From positions 10,991,435-11,055,434 of the forward strand of contig JACAXG010000007.1 of assembly GCA_018881555.1 (NCBI GenBank): a stretch of 64,000 nt of DNA. Reading direction: 5' to 3'. This document shows positions 24,452 to 38,020 of the stretch, piece after piece. The notes under the pieces are model-generated. The model did not search any database. It saw only the letters and a program-made list of their open reading frames with translations, and was not told the DNA's origin. This DNA is from Amblyornis subalaris (taxonomy: Eukaryota; Chordata; Aves; Passeriformes; Ptilonorhynchidae). The stretch's first letter is position 1. Each line of letters opens with the position of its first letter. A program made the translations under genes and the position numbers.

Positions 24452-27400
24452 AGACCTCTTGTGCATTATATTACTATAGAGTTGGAAGCCATACTGGCTG
24501 AAGTTCAACAAGATTTTGCAAAAAAAATTAATATGTAAAGACAGATCCAGCTCTTGAAGTCAGTGGGAGATGTTACTGGGATTAAAAAGGGAGACAATCA
24601 GACCTCTTATGTGAAGCTCAGACCAGCGAAGAAGTTGCCTCTATTTTCTCAGTTATTTTCTATGTGCAGGTGTTCCAATTTTAATTACTTTGGCAGTGGG
24701 ATAAGGAAGGGCAAGGGCTCCTGGTTGGAGCTGGCATCTTCAGGGAAAGAACATTATCAAACAATGAGGACCTCTAGAGCAGATTTCGCTGAGCTGACAG
24801 ATGGCATTTGACACAAAAGTTGAAGTACATATTGTGTTGTTGACCTGGACCTCTCCCGTCATCTCAGAGGCAGTGTGATAGAGAAAAAGCCAGCAGAGAA
24901 GTCTAGCAGGTTCTCAGCAAACATCCACAGCTCGAAGCCATCACGTTCAGACCAGCACCAGCTCCCTCCTTAATGGCACAGAGCACAGGAACTCTTTGCC
25001 TTCCAGGTCACTGCAATGGCACTGGCAACCGTCCTGCTGATTCCCAAGCACAAGGGAATTAAAGCGAGCACACTCTAAGAGAGAGAAAGAAGTATTGATA
25101 CAAATTCCATCGACCACATCAAATGTTACAGTCAGAAGTGTCCTATATAAGTTTCTGTACCGTTGTTAAAGAAAAAAAGTACAATATGATCTCTTGTGTT
25201 CAAGCCCTTGCACAATTTCTTGCTCTTCTTCTCATCGTTCATCCCATCTTGGACTTTCTTGGGAGGCCAAGATTGCAGCCTGAAGTTTGCAAAAGCAGCT
25301 CAGCCTGGCTTTGAATTCAGATCAAGTCAATTGTGCCACTTCTGTATCACTCTGTGCTATACAGAAGATGTCTTATAAGTGTAAGACCTTGCTTACAGTA
25401 CTGTTATGATCTACACCCTGTGGTTATAAAAGTAATTCAAACTTCAGTCTGCCACGGATAATAATTCGACCTACATTGGTCTGGGCTATTAATGACAAAG
25501 AGAGCTAATGCAAGTTTACTGCTATATGAAAGCTGTCATGGCATTCAAATGTACTTAGGAAAAAAATTACTGTAGGCCATCTCTTACACCTTGTTGCTAA
25601 AATTTGCTCATTTTAATTGTCACCACCTTATAAATAAAGAATAAAAAATTTATCATATAAGTTACTGCTTCTTTGGAGTTTAAATTTATATTTTTTTTAA
25701 TTATTCAGCTTGCTTACTAATGTAAGTGCCATTTTAAGTATTAATAATACTGATACAACCATGTATTATGCAAAAACCCTTTACTTCTCCACCCATGTAT
25801 GAAACCAACCTGTTTTGGACCTGGAGAACTGGAACATAACAATCCTTGTGTGGATGAGCAAATGGGGGAAAAGGCTTAATAAGAGAGTCTTTTAATGGTC
25901 TGTCCTATTTAGAATGTAATTGGGCTTAATGATGCTTAAAGATCTTTTGCAGATCTCATTTCTCTACCCAGAAGAGAGAGGGTGTGTGCCATGATGACAC
26001 GCTCAGAGCTCAGCAGGCTAATTATGCCTTTTCAGGACTGACCATTTAAAACACCTAACTCTGGTCAGCACCTCTTGATTAAATGTCTGTCAGGGCACTG
26101 TTAGTAAACCCTATTCAAGATATTCTGCAATAAAAGGAGGTAATTTGAATTATCTACATGACATCTCTCTGGCGGGTACATATTAGCCCAGAGAAAACCT
26201 CAGTGATACTTTACAATAGCATCTGTCAAAACATTGAGAGCGAACGAGCCACGTTACAATGCTTAGCATGGAATCCATTCTCTTTCTAATTCATTAAGCT
26301 TTGCATCTATTTTCAAGGTAAATTATTTAGAAACAAATCNGGACTTGCATGGAGTCTGATCTGATAAACACTGGCTTGTAAACAACCTGCAGACTGTCCT
26401 CTTTGACAAGGTGTTTGCTCATCAGCTGTACACACACATATATGACGTGAAATCATGCTGTGTTGGTCCTGTCTCCTGACAGGATGATTCAAGTGTTTTT
26501 CATAAGGAATCCAAGTAGGAGTTTGAACTTGGATGACTTTTGGAGGAAAGAGAGGTATTTGATGAAGGAAAAGTATCTGAGACATGTACGGCACAGTCAG
26601 ATTATTTTGGGAGTAACTGAACAAGTGTGTAGCACGATTTTGATCATTTTTAACTATCCAGATGTCTTCAAAAGTCTGCAGATGGATTTCAAGCAGACCT
26701 GTAGACTCTGCAGAGGCTGTTTGCGATCCTCCAGAATGTGAATGGCAGAATTAACAATCACCTGGTTGTGTTTAATGGAACTATGTAACAAGTATTTCAC
26801 ACTAATATTTATTAAAATTGACTCAGACAATGTCAGGTTGTCTAAGTAATCCAATCTTTTAAAAATTTTTTTCCATATTTTCACGCTACTATACACAGAA
26901 TATTTGTCAAAGCACCATTTTTGTTTCATAGCATGTTGCACTATTAATTTCAAGTGCTAAGAGAAAAGCCATGTACACCAATAAAAATATCCAAAGTAAC
27001 ATGCTTGTGCTCCTTCCTAAAGTGTGACACTTCTTTTCTCGCTTTATCTCCTCTCACACTTAAAAATCTCTTCAAAAGAACTATTAGATCAAATATCTAG
27101 GAGTAAACATATTTATTTTAAAAATCTGCCTGATAATACAGCCTAGAGTGAAGGCTCAATGGACAGAGGATTAGATTGTCACTATTAATTTTTAGAACAA
27201 ACCACAAAAGAGAAATCAGGGTAATTTACAAATTCATGGATTTCACAGCAAAGCTGTAACTACAAGAAAGGCATTGAAGTCCTCCTTAATATGGGGAAAG
27301 ACAATAAAAACTCACTCTAGCTGAAAAGAAAATTGCCTTCTCTTTAATTCTAGGGCACTAACCTTACCCCTTATCTCAACTTCTTTTATACTTCAAATCT

Positions 27401-30400
27401 TCCACCTAGTACATGCCTTAACTCCTTGGCTATCACATACTCCTTTCTTTCCAAAGAATTTATATTTCTTTAGTGCTTAAACGCCAGACTGATGGAAATG
27501 ATAGGAATATCTGGTCAGACTGCAAGCCTTTTGCTCATGATGCAGAGAAATCCCGGTGGCAAAAGCAGTTTCTTGAAAAACACACTNGTTTACATTGTAT
27601 TGTTGTATCAAGAAGTCAGTAGCAGCAAACCATTTCCCCATGTAGCTACAGATAAACATATAAACATATAAACACAGCAAAGCATGAATCCACTTTTGCC
27701 ATGTTGGATTTGCAAAGAGCCCCACTTGTCAGATCAGGGCTAGTAGTGGAATCAAATACTACTTGTCATGACTAAGGATGGCAGAACTGCTCTAGAAGAT
27801 TGTCAAAGTTATTTAAAAATTACTTCTTCAAATAACTTTGCAATCACTCAGAGCGTGTTATCACACTGTTTTATGATCTCCTTTCAATTAATCCTAGACT
27901 TAATAGTCAATTATTGTGTTTTCAAAGCATTGTTTGCAATCAAGCATATTTTTGTGTCTGTCTCAGCAAATTATACTAAAGCACTCTGATGTAGTCAGAA
28001 AGATCAATTCCTGTGTTATGGGTATCATAAATATATGTGGATGTATGTAATACTCTGATACTCAGATGGAGGCATTAAGCACTGAAGAGTTACTGTCATC
28101 TCAAGGAAGAAAAACATTTTATTTAGAGGCCTTTTATATAAATTATGATTTTCTTCTTTATTCATTATTAATAGAAACATTTGCATGAAAACAGGATCTA
28201 TATTCTTTGGAGTTAATTTGCTGCTTCTGGAGTTGCCTTCTCTTCACCTCCCTTGTACCTCTCACTTGGTGCTGTATATTTAACTCGGAGGTTAACATAA
28301 AAATGTCTCCCATTCCTGGTGGGAGTAGAAGGACTAGGGGGAGACAGCAATCCTATAATTGTTCCAATGTTGTCTGAGAAAAGTCAGAGAAGAAAGACAG
28401 AAAATAAGAGCCACGTGCTGCATTCTCTCAGTACACTGGTTTTTNGTTTCACATAAAACAGCAGCTAACTTCAAATGGGTTTTAGTGACAGTATTCCGCC
28501 TCTTGGCAATCTGATAGTGAGAAATGAAATGACACTACAATTCATGTTTCACTGTATCCAGAAGCCAGGGTTGCAAGGTTAGACTTCACACCATAGTGTA
28601 GCTCCTCATTTTCTCTCAATCCCTATTAAATGCCTACTTGTGAAATAGAATTGCCAGAGGTTATGTGATCCAGAAAGCTTATGCTTCACCTGTACACAAT
28701 GTGTCTTGGTCACACAACAAGAAATCATTCTCGGTTGTAATCCTGACACTTGTAAATAGTGAACATGTACATTCATGTAGCAAAGTACGCAAACCTAAGA
28801 ATTTGTCCTTTTTTTTAAAGCAGAGGCCAAATCTTAGGTTTTATTCATCCANAAATGCAAACTGCTCCTCAGGTGTGAATGGTACTGTTCCATATAACAT
28901 ATTCTCAGGCTTTAGTAGGACACAGTGTCAAGCAAGCTAAATTTGACCACGGAAAAATTAATAAGGAAATGTTCAGGGTTCTGTCTAACTTTCGAGGTAT
29001 CAGGGAGAACACATTCCTACATGTGTTCCTATAAGGTCAAATATCACAGAGGTTTCAGCCGCTGGCTGGAAAAAAACAATCTGAGGGGAAAAGATTGTTC
29101 TGAGTGAAAGCTTATTGAGACACATCTGTGAACTCAGCTACAATGATATCACCAGTTTGCAGAAAAGGGTGGAGGTCACTTTGTCTTCAACACAGACGAA
29201 TTCATCATATGCAATGAAGACTTTCAAAGATGAGCAAAATCTTGAGCAGCTTTTCTCATCGCACACCTCCACAAGCTCTTCACAAACCTTTATTCTGTTG
29301 CTCTTGGGCAACTAGAAAGCAGACAGTGTGTACTGTTTTCTGGGATCACTAGAGAATTTTTAAAATCCACATCCATCTTTTCTTTAACTTGAGCACAATT
29401 TATTTTTCCCTGGTGATACACTCAATCTATTTTATGAAACAGCAGATTGGTAAAGCACAATCTTATATAATACCTAGAAATTCTCCCTGACATGGAGAAA
29501 TGTATGATCAAAAGTCGTAAAATGCCAAATGGATGATAAGCCCTATAATTTACTTGATAAAATCTGACTCCATGGGAGATATTTTAATGAATGTAATGAC
29601 AGCAGGTTCCGAGGGAAAAGTTTCAAAATGCTCAGATTACATTTAGTCTGTAAATCCTTTTCAGATATTAAAACCAAATTGATTACTATAAGATGATCAT
29701 CGTACTAAATCTCCACATTCAAGAAGCTTTAGAAATGCCAGGAAAAAGTTGGAAAAAGATATTGAAAAGCAGCTATCTGTAATTGTGCAAACATTTCNAT
29801 CTTTTGTGATTTAGCAGTGTGGGTCTCATTGCAATTTAATAGTTTGCATTCTGCACCCTTAGCCTAGTTTTCCCGGATGGAGTGTTGTCCATCATCTAAC
29901 TTTACTCACAGATATCTCTGGTTGCCACATCCTGCATATGTAATCGTCTCTCTCCTTAGGCAGGCATTTTTTGTAGANTTTTTGTAGACTCATCTTCCAA
30001 AAATATACATTACACATACAAGTGTGTCTTGTCTACCTTCACATTCAAACCATGCCAGCAAAAGTGAGTCCCATGCTGCCCAAATATTTTTGACATATAT
30101 TTTGATATGAATATTAATTAATTAAGGCAACGACTGAACTTCAATAGAAAGCAGCTTCAAACTTTTCTTGTATGGACTGGAGAATTCATCNCAAAGAATT
30201 CTTCCTTTCCAGCAAGCATAGGAGCTGAAATGTTTATTAAAACCGATGACTGAGATCAGTTTGGGGAACTATCATCATTTGACAATTACATATGGCCCAT
30301 TATTTGGGGCTCTAGAGGATCTTGCCCTCACAGGGTGAGGNCCAAGACGATGGCAGTTTTCTGTGCAGTGCCAAATTCTCTGTGGGCAAAGGCCCAGCAG

Positions 30401-30915
30401 TAAGTCTACACCTCAGTACGTAAGAGGTCACAACCACTTCAAGGAGGAGAGGTCCTTCAGTGGTTATGAAGAGGTTTGTTTAGAATAATCTTTAAAAAAA
30501 CCCTTGNAAATAATTTGATGTTTTCCAAATTAGGAAAACAGAATAAAATACAGCATGGAAGTTACTGGTTTGCATGCAATGATTGATAGTTCTACCCCAA
30601 AGAGNCTTCAGAAGCCATAAAACAAAATGAATGTCAGGTGATTGATTCCTTGCTGAGTGTTCTCCAGCCTTGTCAACTCTATTTCCTGCTACAAGGTGAA
30701 ATAAAACCTTTTATACAGTAGCTTTACAACGTTTTTTATGCTACACCTAAAGAATATTTTTTGCAAACTATGTTTACATTACAGTTAGTGGCTTAATTTG
30801 AAAAGCACTTGCAGTTCCACAATTTCCACAAATCACATATTCAATTTCTGTATTTCTAGCATATGCGGTTAATGCACTTTTCATGAACACTTTGCTTTGT
30901 TTGTAATTTAAATTT
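24452..30915. other. Unique sequence, with a possible conserved non-coding element
   Basis: No gene or repeat recognised in about 6.4 kb. The part 25880-26290 is even in composition, rich in ATTA/TTAAT motifs and nearly free of N bases, and reads like a conserved non-coding element (see findings). Open frames are at most about 109 codons. Confidence 0.5.
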
Positions 30916-30920
30916 GCTAC

Positions 30921-31487
30921 TCTTGTGGTTTAACTCCAGTCAGCAACCAAGCCCCACGCAGCCNCTTGCTCACTCCCCCACCAGTGGGACCGGGGAGAGA
31001 ATAGAAATGGTAAAAACTGGAAAAGCCACGGGTTGAGAAAAAGACAGTTTAATAGGAAAAGCAAAACCNATGCAGACAAGCAAAATAAAACAAGGAATTC
31101 ATTCACTGTTTCCATGGGCAGGCAGGTGTTCAGCCATCTCCAGGAGAGCAGGGCTCTGTCACACNTAATGGTGACTTCGGAAGAAAAACTCCAACACTCC
31201 ACCCATCTTCTCCCCANTTTATATACTGAGCATGATGCCATATGGTCCGGCATATCCATTTGGTCAGTTTAGGTCACCTGTCCTGGCTGTGTCTCCTCCC
31301 AACCTCCTGTATATCNCCAACTTCCTCACCAGCGTGGCAGTCCAAAAAGCAGAAAAGGCCTTGGATCTTTGTGCAATTACAAAAACGTCTCTATATTTTC
31401 AACCCTGTGTTCAGCACAAATCCAAAACACAGCCCCATGCCAGCCACTGTGAAGAAAGTTAGCTGTACCCCAGCCCAAACCAGCACA
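30921..31487 (-). mobile_element. Solo LTR of an endogenous retrovirus, minus strand
   Basis: A complete LTR of about 567 bp with no internal retroviral sequence on either side. It is flanked by a perfect 5-bp target-site duplication, GCTAC at 30916-30920 and 31488-31492. On the plus strand it runs from a ggtttaactccagtcagcaa block near its left edge to an aaaccagcaca block at its right edge, so the retroviral sense strand is minus. A TATA box (TATATAAA) lies on the minus strand at 31218-31225, about 260 bp from the sense start. The same family occurs on the opposite strand at 49944-50541. A 5-bp duplication fits ERVL-type or related avian elements; the exact family name was not checked. Solo LTRs arise by recombination between the two LTRs of a provirus. 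Confidence 0.93.
31218..31225 (-). promoter_or_regulatory. LTR TATA box
   Basis: TATATAAA on the minus strand inside the solo LTR, in the position matching the TATA box of the second copy. Just upstream in the LTR sense direction is TGGCATCA (31233-31240), a decayed relative of the TGACATCA seen in the other copy. Core promoter of the LTR by position; present activity unknown. Confidence 0.6.
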
Positions 31488-31492
31488 GCTAC

Positions 31493-32763
31493 AAGTCTTG
31501 AATCTGAATGGGGGAAATTAGCACTGTGCAGGGATGATGANTGGTGTCTGAAAGCCTGAATACTTGTGTAGTACAGTTCTGTAGCCTTGTTTTGAAGCAT
31601 GAGCAATTAAAAACACTTAAAGTGTTTTCCTAAGATTATACTAAGATCCTGTCTGACCACCACTGATAAAGTGGTAGCATCTATATTCAAGACTGAGACA
31701 ATTTGTTATAGATTGTCTGTGAGTCTGTTATACAGACCTATCACAAGATCATGACAAACACCATACTGAATCAGCAGGGATTAAACTCATTGTTCAAAAT
31801 CTCATAATGATTCACCAGAGATTAACTATGAAAAAGGCCTCAGTTGTAGCACAGCCTTTTATCAAAAATGTCCAAATGGATTTCCCGGGTGTTAACANAA
31901 AAATGTGTCAAGTAAAGAGTGTGACATAAATGCACATTGCTCCATGTTTCAAGCAGTCATGGTTGGAGTAAATCTATAGAGTTTAGAGAACACTTCAACT
32001 GTCTATTAGTGCATGCATGGGATAAAACATTAATGACAAAGTACCTGTTCATATTGGATATTTACTTGGGTAAATATGAGGATTGCTAGGAGAGTAACTG
32101 TTGAACAGAGTAATTTTGAACACCAGGTTTGTGCTTCAATGCACATTTATACGATCCTCTTTTTTAAAGTCTTCATCATAATTTTTTGCATTATGTGCAT
32201 GTTAGCATTATTTCTATTTAAAGAAAGAGGAAGCTGCTAAATATACAGCTGGACATAAAATTTCACTTGTGAACAACAAAATAATGGCCTTTCACAAATT
32301 TAACTATGTCCCNGGAAAACTCCTTTAAAACTTGCTTTACAGAAAGTACTTCTACAAGCTTTTTCTTCCTCTATTCTACAGGTTTTGGCTTGCTTATTTG
32401 CTTTTTGGGGTTATATGNTGAAGACATAAATATTTCAAAAGAACATCCAGCCTCTTCAGAAATGCAAACTGTTCATCATCATCATCACACCAGCAATTCC
32501 TCACATAAATCAAANATAATTATTCCAGAAAAATTTAAAAACAAGGGTGCTTGAACAGATATGCTTTTAGGGGAGAGAGAAATTTATTCAGATGATTGTT
32601 CTTATTTAACCAGAATGGTAATGTAGACAATGAGAGTCAGTAGCCTGGAAAATTTTGGAGGAAGATTATGCCCAAAGGAAGAGCACTGATTTCTTTAAAT
32701 GGTTATAAATTGAGTAGAGTCAGAAGGCTCTCCAGTCATGGGAGATACACAAAGACTGTGGGG
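31493..32763. other. Unique non-coding sequence, nothing recognised
   Basis: AT-rich sequence between the solo LTR and a CR1 fragment. It holds a short CAT run at about 32474-32486. No gene recognised. Confidence 0.6.
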
Positions 32764-32965
32764 GCTGACCAGCTAGAACGTAGCTTGGCAGAAAAGGTCC
32801 CTGGGGTACAGGTGGACATCATGTTGAACAAGAACCAACAATAAAAAAAAAGCTGTCTGGACATGTTCCTGGGCAGCTGGATCTAGGTCACCCTCCTTGA
32901 GCAGGGGGATTGGATCAGATAATACCAAGATTTTTTCCAACCTCAACCAGTCTGTGATTCTGTGA
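32764..32965 (+). mobile_element. CR1: CR1 LINE fragment with large internal deletion
   Basis: Two CR1 segments, normally several hundred bases apart, are joined. 32764-32840 matches an upstream CR1 part (gaccagctagaacgtagc, aggtccctggggtacagg, gttgaacaagaacca). From about 32851 it resumes in the 3' end (ctggacatgttcctgggcag, a ccttgagcaggggga segment) and closes with the CR1 3' terminus TCTGTGATTCTGTGA at about 32951-32965. The junction is a short A-run. A deletion after insertion, or template jumping during reverse transcription, would both explain it. No coding capacity. Confidence 0.88.
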
Positions 32966-33188
32966 CCATGGGTTTTTCATAACCAAAATGCAACTCTTTA
33001 AAAGACCTAAGCCACAAACATGCTCTGTCTTTACNCTGTAGTTGTTTGCCTGACAAGAAATTGCCCTGCACACCAGAGAAGTCATGTGATATTCTTGTGC
33101 CAGATTCTAAGCAGGTTAAAGCAACTTTGTCTCTCTAGCTTGGACTAGACATAGCAGCAGAAGTTCAGCAGCTGAGCATGGATGGGGG

Positions 33189-33232
33189 AGTGATGTGGGT
33201 ATACACAGGAAGTGATGTGGATATACACAGGC
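33189..33232 (+). repeat. 22-bp tandem duplication
   Basis: Two 22-bp units side by side (33189-33210 and 33211-33232), each starting AGTGATGTGG and holding ATACACAGG. They differ at two positions, including a G/A in the middle. A small local duplication, not a known repeat family. Confidence 0.8.
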
Positions 33233-36200
33233 AGCAAACACCATATAATGGGCAGCAAAAGGCCCTTCAGCCACAGGACAGACTGCAACTTGGTTGTCCT
33301 GTTAAGAACTGCTTTTAGTTTTCCAATTTGTTGCTACACAGACATGCCAGAGATTATAAGTATTATTTGGTTCTAAAGCCATGCTATTTTCTGCTGTCTT
33401 TTGTGATGTAGAGGAAAAGAGGATTTTATGCTTNTTCTTCACACTTATTATCTGTAGCTGCAGACAAATAAGAAAAGTAGTGATAGTAGTGATTACAGTA
33501 AAACTAGTGGNGGATGCAGAAAAATTAGAAATGTTTGGAGTACCTGGAGGAATCCTAAAGTCTTTCCAATTTGTGTGAGGGAGAACCCTCTCCCATTACA
33601 ATTAGCGTACTGATAGCAAGGGGTTGACGTGATTGCTAAAGAAGGATTGAGCCTGTAGGACATCCACCTGTTACAGAAAAACAGAACATGTACTCAGCCA
33701 GCCAAAGCTGCTTTGGTAGCAGGGATTTATTGCTTGACTACATTGCAGGAAANAATCGAATACAAGAAAGAATGGAAGCAGGGAAAAAAAGTCCAGTAGT
33801 TAGAAAGCAATAATTAGAACAAGTAAATTTAATATCTTAATTAAAGCTGCCTGTCACCACTGTAAATGGGCCAACAAACCATTCAGAGATGAAGCAACTA
33901 GGCAGAAGAGAAGGGGACATAATTTTGTACATATTTCTGGGTTCAGTTCAAGTTCTTTAGGGAACTAAGGCTGATTGAACAAGTTCCTTTCCATGTGAGT
34001 GCTTTGAATGCTCTCCTTCTTCCTACCAGCAAGCACATAAGCAATCTCTAGTCTCTCCAGTTTCAGGATCAGAGCAACTACTGATTGCAGACTTACACAA
34101 GGCTNGGACATTTACTGGTGAGTCATTTAGGTTTTGTGATAGGCCANGTAAATATTTTCTACAGGTAAAGAGTATGTGCTCTTTTGTGCATCTGAGGTAG
34201 TGATTGGCAAAAATACTTTGGCTATATTAGCACAGAAAACGTGGGCTCTCAAATAAAAGTTAAGTGTTGGGAGAAATCNCTCTGTGTTTAAATTTTCCAT
34301 ATATAAAATAANTCTGTTTGCAATGGAACAAGGTTATAATCATTGAGGAATATTGAGAAGTTATGAGCGAGAAAACCAGGAAAAAAAACTACTGCTTTTC
34401 CTTGAAATCAGTATGAAGGCAAAGAGAGGAAAGTACAGTTTGATTTTCTGCCATACTGTTTTCGTACTTGAGCAATTCATTTTATCTAATTTTTTTACTT
34501 AACTTATTATGCCCACTTTTATCTAAATTAGACTACTTCTAAGGTTTAGGCACTGAAAGCAAGCCACCTGGCAAAGCTTTTTAGAAGTTCTCTGTTAACA
34601 AAATCCCCATTGACGCTGGAATGAAGGTAACAGCAGTTGCAAAGCTGACAGGTTCTCATCACTTCTGAGTATGCTGTAGTTAACTACTTTNGTCAAACAC
34701 TCTGGTAATAGGTTGGATCCAGGAAATCACCATCAGCCTTTTCATCCAGCACCAGTTCACTAAAACTAAATGTGTGTCTCTAGAGGTTTTCATTCCATTT
34801 GGGCAACCGTTTATTACAGAGAACTGGTTAATTGTTGCAACAAGCCACAAACTGGTGCATTCACTGAAGCCTGTAAAACCAGCCTAAAAATAGTTTCCAG
34901 TTCCAAAATTTAAAAGGATTCCAGAAAGAAATTATGGGGTTTTAGCTTTGGAGATCGGATGAAGAATGATCTCTCTGGGCATTAAGTCATCTGAAGCAAC
35001 GACAAACCAGCACTTTGTTCAACAGACTTCAAAATCAGCACTTAGGTCAGGCAAGATGAACAGACTAGACCAGTTTTTGGGGCTGTTTTTTTTTTTTTTT
35101 CATTTAGGATTAAAGGCCTGTGTGAAACAACCAGCACTCTGTGTAGTAATTCTTATCAACACGAAGCAAACTTTCAACCCTTCTTGAATTTGATGCTGTT
35201 TGTGCTTCCTCTTGCATTGGTCTAAGGAACTATACAGAAATTAAACCAACAAAGCATGAAAGTCTGGCCAGACATCAGTAGAGAAAACTCTCCTAACAGG
35301 AAGTATTAATTTCCCTATTATGGCAGTTAAAAGCCGTTTCCTGCCCTTCCCCCCAAATTTATACAAAGCTTTTTGATATGAACAAGCTTAATATTTATAA
35401 TGGAAACCTTGTATTGAAAGTATTTTGATTAAATTCCTATGTTTTCAATGATTTGTTTATTAAATCATAGAGACCAGGGCTAAACACTATTGTCTCTGAG
35501 TATTTTTGAGTGGAACTGCTCTGTCAGTTAATCCATGATGTAAAGTTGATTAAATCAATGAAACAACAGTTACTGCAGAGAAGATGAAGGAACAGGAATG
35601 GAAAGAGAAAAATATCTAACCTGAGTTAGATACAGATGAAGCTTTAATAAGGGTATTTACTAGCAGCAGACTTCTTTTAAAGGAAGTGGTGTTCAAGGAA
35701 CTTTGCAGCGCTAAGTATGTGTTCCATAAACAAATTGGGAAAAGTGAATAAGTAACAAAAGAGCTGAGGAGTTCTCACATCCTATTTAATTACTCATGGA
35801 GTAGGAGTCATCAAGGCAGCACTGTCAAAATAGAAAAAACTGAACCATTGAGCTATAAAACATAATCATATATTGTGGACAAAGAGTGAAGAAATATTTC
35901 AACCAGACAAGTTTTCTCCTTATTTCTGGATTTATTTTCTCCCATTCTTTTTTGATTTTTTGAGTATGTAATTTTTGGAGCTCTTCTCTCTCTTGAACTC
36001 GAGTAAGTAAGTCCCCTTTCCCTTTTTTTACAATGTTGTCTGACATGGGAAAATGCTGGCAATGCTCATACTCTCCCATGTCACACAAAGCCTTGGCTTC
36101 AGTGTAAATTTTCCTGGATTAACCTCGACAATCTTTCCTAAAAGAGAACATCATATGAAACCAGGAGTTAAAAAAAAAATTGTCTTTTCATTGTGCAGTG

Positions 36201-37950
36201 GTCTTCTTTAGTAGGTGTAGAATATAGCAGAGCGCTAACACCAACATTGTAAGAGAAATAAACTATCCCTTAGCTGACGTGTAAAGCAGACAACTTAGCC
36301 TTCCAGTGAACTCTCCATGGATAAGCTATCCATCAAACAGCCTGGGCACATCACAAATCCCATTAATACAGGTTTCTGCCACATGGTGAAATGCCAATGT
36401 GACAGGTAGCTGGCATGTCAATGAAGTGACAGATACATGACCTTTTCTGCTGTAAGATGCCAAAGCCTGGACTGCAGCATCAGCTGCACATTCAACATGC
36501 CAGGCCTTTCTCTGACTTTCTCGGACACACTGCTCAAAAGTGCTGCACTGTTCTCTTGCTTTTCTCNATGATGGGTTGTTTGAAGCTGGTTTCTTTCTTG
36601 TTTTGAAGGCAGGAGGCCATTTGAGATCTCTTGACTCACGAGAGAGACCTCAGCCTTTCACACAGCAATTCCTCTATGTGTGTCAAGACAAACAGAGACC
36701 CTACTGACCTGTTCATATTATCACAGCAGTGACTTTACCAGCATCTGATGGTAACTAACTTTAATACACCAAACTGAGAATACAATGCCTTTTATGGGCT
36801 TGTTCTGGAATAAACATTGAGACCCATGCATGAGAATCAGTATTTGAGAAAATATGGGTAAGGCAGGCTGGAATTCATACCTGTGTAATCAGTCACATTA
36901 CATCAGTACATTTACAAATATATCATGCAGCACAAACTACATTGTACCTGACTACAGATGTGCCCCTAGACCCTCCTTTTCTTTTTTTTTTTTTTTTCTG
37001 TTTTTAAATTTTCCATGAATCATCAAATTTGACTTGGATTTTAATATGGTTTTTTTGCAAGAATCTGCATAGATTAGGTACTTAATCCGCTTAAGGCCTA
37101 ATGGCACAAGATAATTAAGAGTTTTCTGTAATTTGTGACAGCAAGAGTCTTTATTAAATGTGCAAAAGATACCTTGNCACACATTGAAGCTGTATTATGG
37201 CATAAAATTTGCCTTTATTTCTACACAACTCCATGGGACCACTCCTTAATTACAACAGAACTTCTGCTTCTTTTCTGAATTGAAATAGAGGTAGACACTG
37301 GAGTTGTTTACTAGTTTGGATTCATAGGTACATAACATTTTAAATTAGTCNTTTCTGACCAAATATGAAGGAGGAAGTCACAGCTTTAAATGCAACCAAG
37401 TTCTGAACAAGAGTCATGATCAAGCAAAGGAGAGAATTGTGTAAATAATTCCACGGAGGGGAAACCATGAAGACAGTGTGTTGTACCTTTTGGCAGCAGG
37501 AGTCAGCTGGGAGAGCCACCATTAGCACTGTCTCTTACTGGTGAGGAGCTGTAGCACTATAGGAGAAAACCNTGGCAGTGGTAGTGAAGGAAGGTTTATA
37601 GGAGACAGAGGTGAAATGACTAGAAGCCTACAGTCTTCATTCCTTCTGCTNCCTGAGAAAATTTGGATTTTTAACCCAGAGTTTTAATTTTGGAGTTTGC
37701 TGCGGTAATGGAAATAAGCTAAGAGAGTGTGGAGAAGCATGGCTGAGAAGCATGATTTGAATTTTCCATTGCAGAGACGCCAAGGAAACCAACTCTGGAA
37801 ACACTCTCATAGTATCACCATGTACTTCGGGTGCATATTTAAGGCTTTGTAGGGCTATGGCTGAGAGCAAGGGTCTGTCTAATCCCTTCATAAACATCCA
37901 GCTCCATCCCACTACTCTCCCATCATGACACAGGTGAGAGGCCATGCAAG
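33233..37950. other. Unique non-coding sequence with poly-T tracts
   Basis: Contains poly-T runs at 35086-35100 (15 T) and 36982-36997 (16 T). Two exon-like minus-strand frames at 35.85-36.14 and 36.42-36.66 kb are described under findings; neither is recognised. No repeat family was seen. Confidence 0.5.
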
Positions 37951-38020
37951 AGGAATGGAACATCTCTCCTATGAGGAAAGTCAGAGAGAGAGCTGGNGTT
38001 GTTCAGCCTGGAGAGGAGGC
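37951..38020 (+). mobile_element. CR1: Short CR1 LINE fragment
   Basis: About 70 bp of plus-strand CR1 from the conserved block around ctcctatgaggaaag, followed by gagagagctgg and ttgttcagcctggagagg. Sequence on both sides is unrelated to CR1, so this is a relic cut at both ends. Confidence 0.8.

Noticed and set aside
34193..34201. TGAGGTAGT, the start of the let-7 microRNA family
   Set aside because: The sequence diverges from let-7 after nine bases and no hairpin partner is seen nearby.
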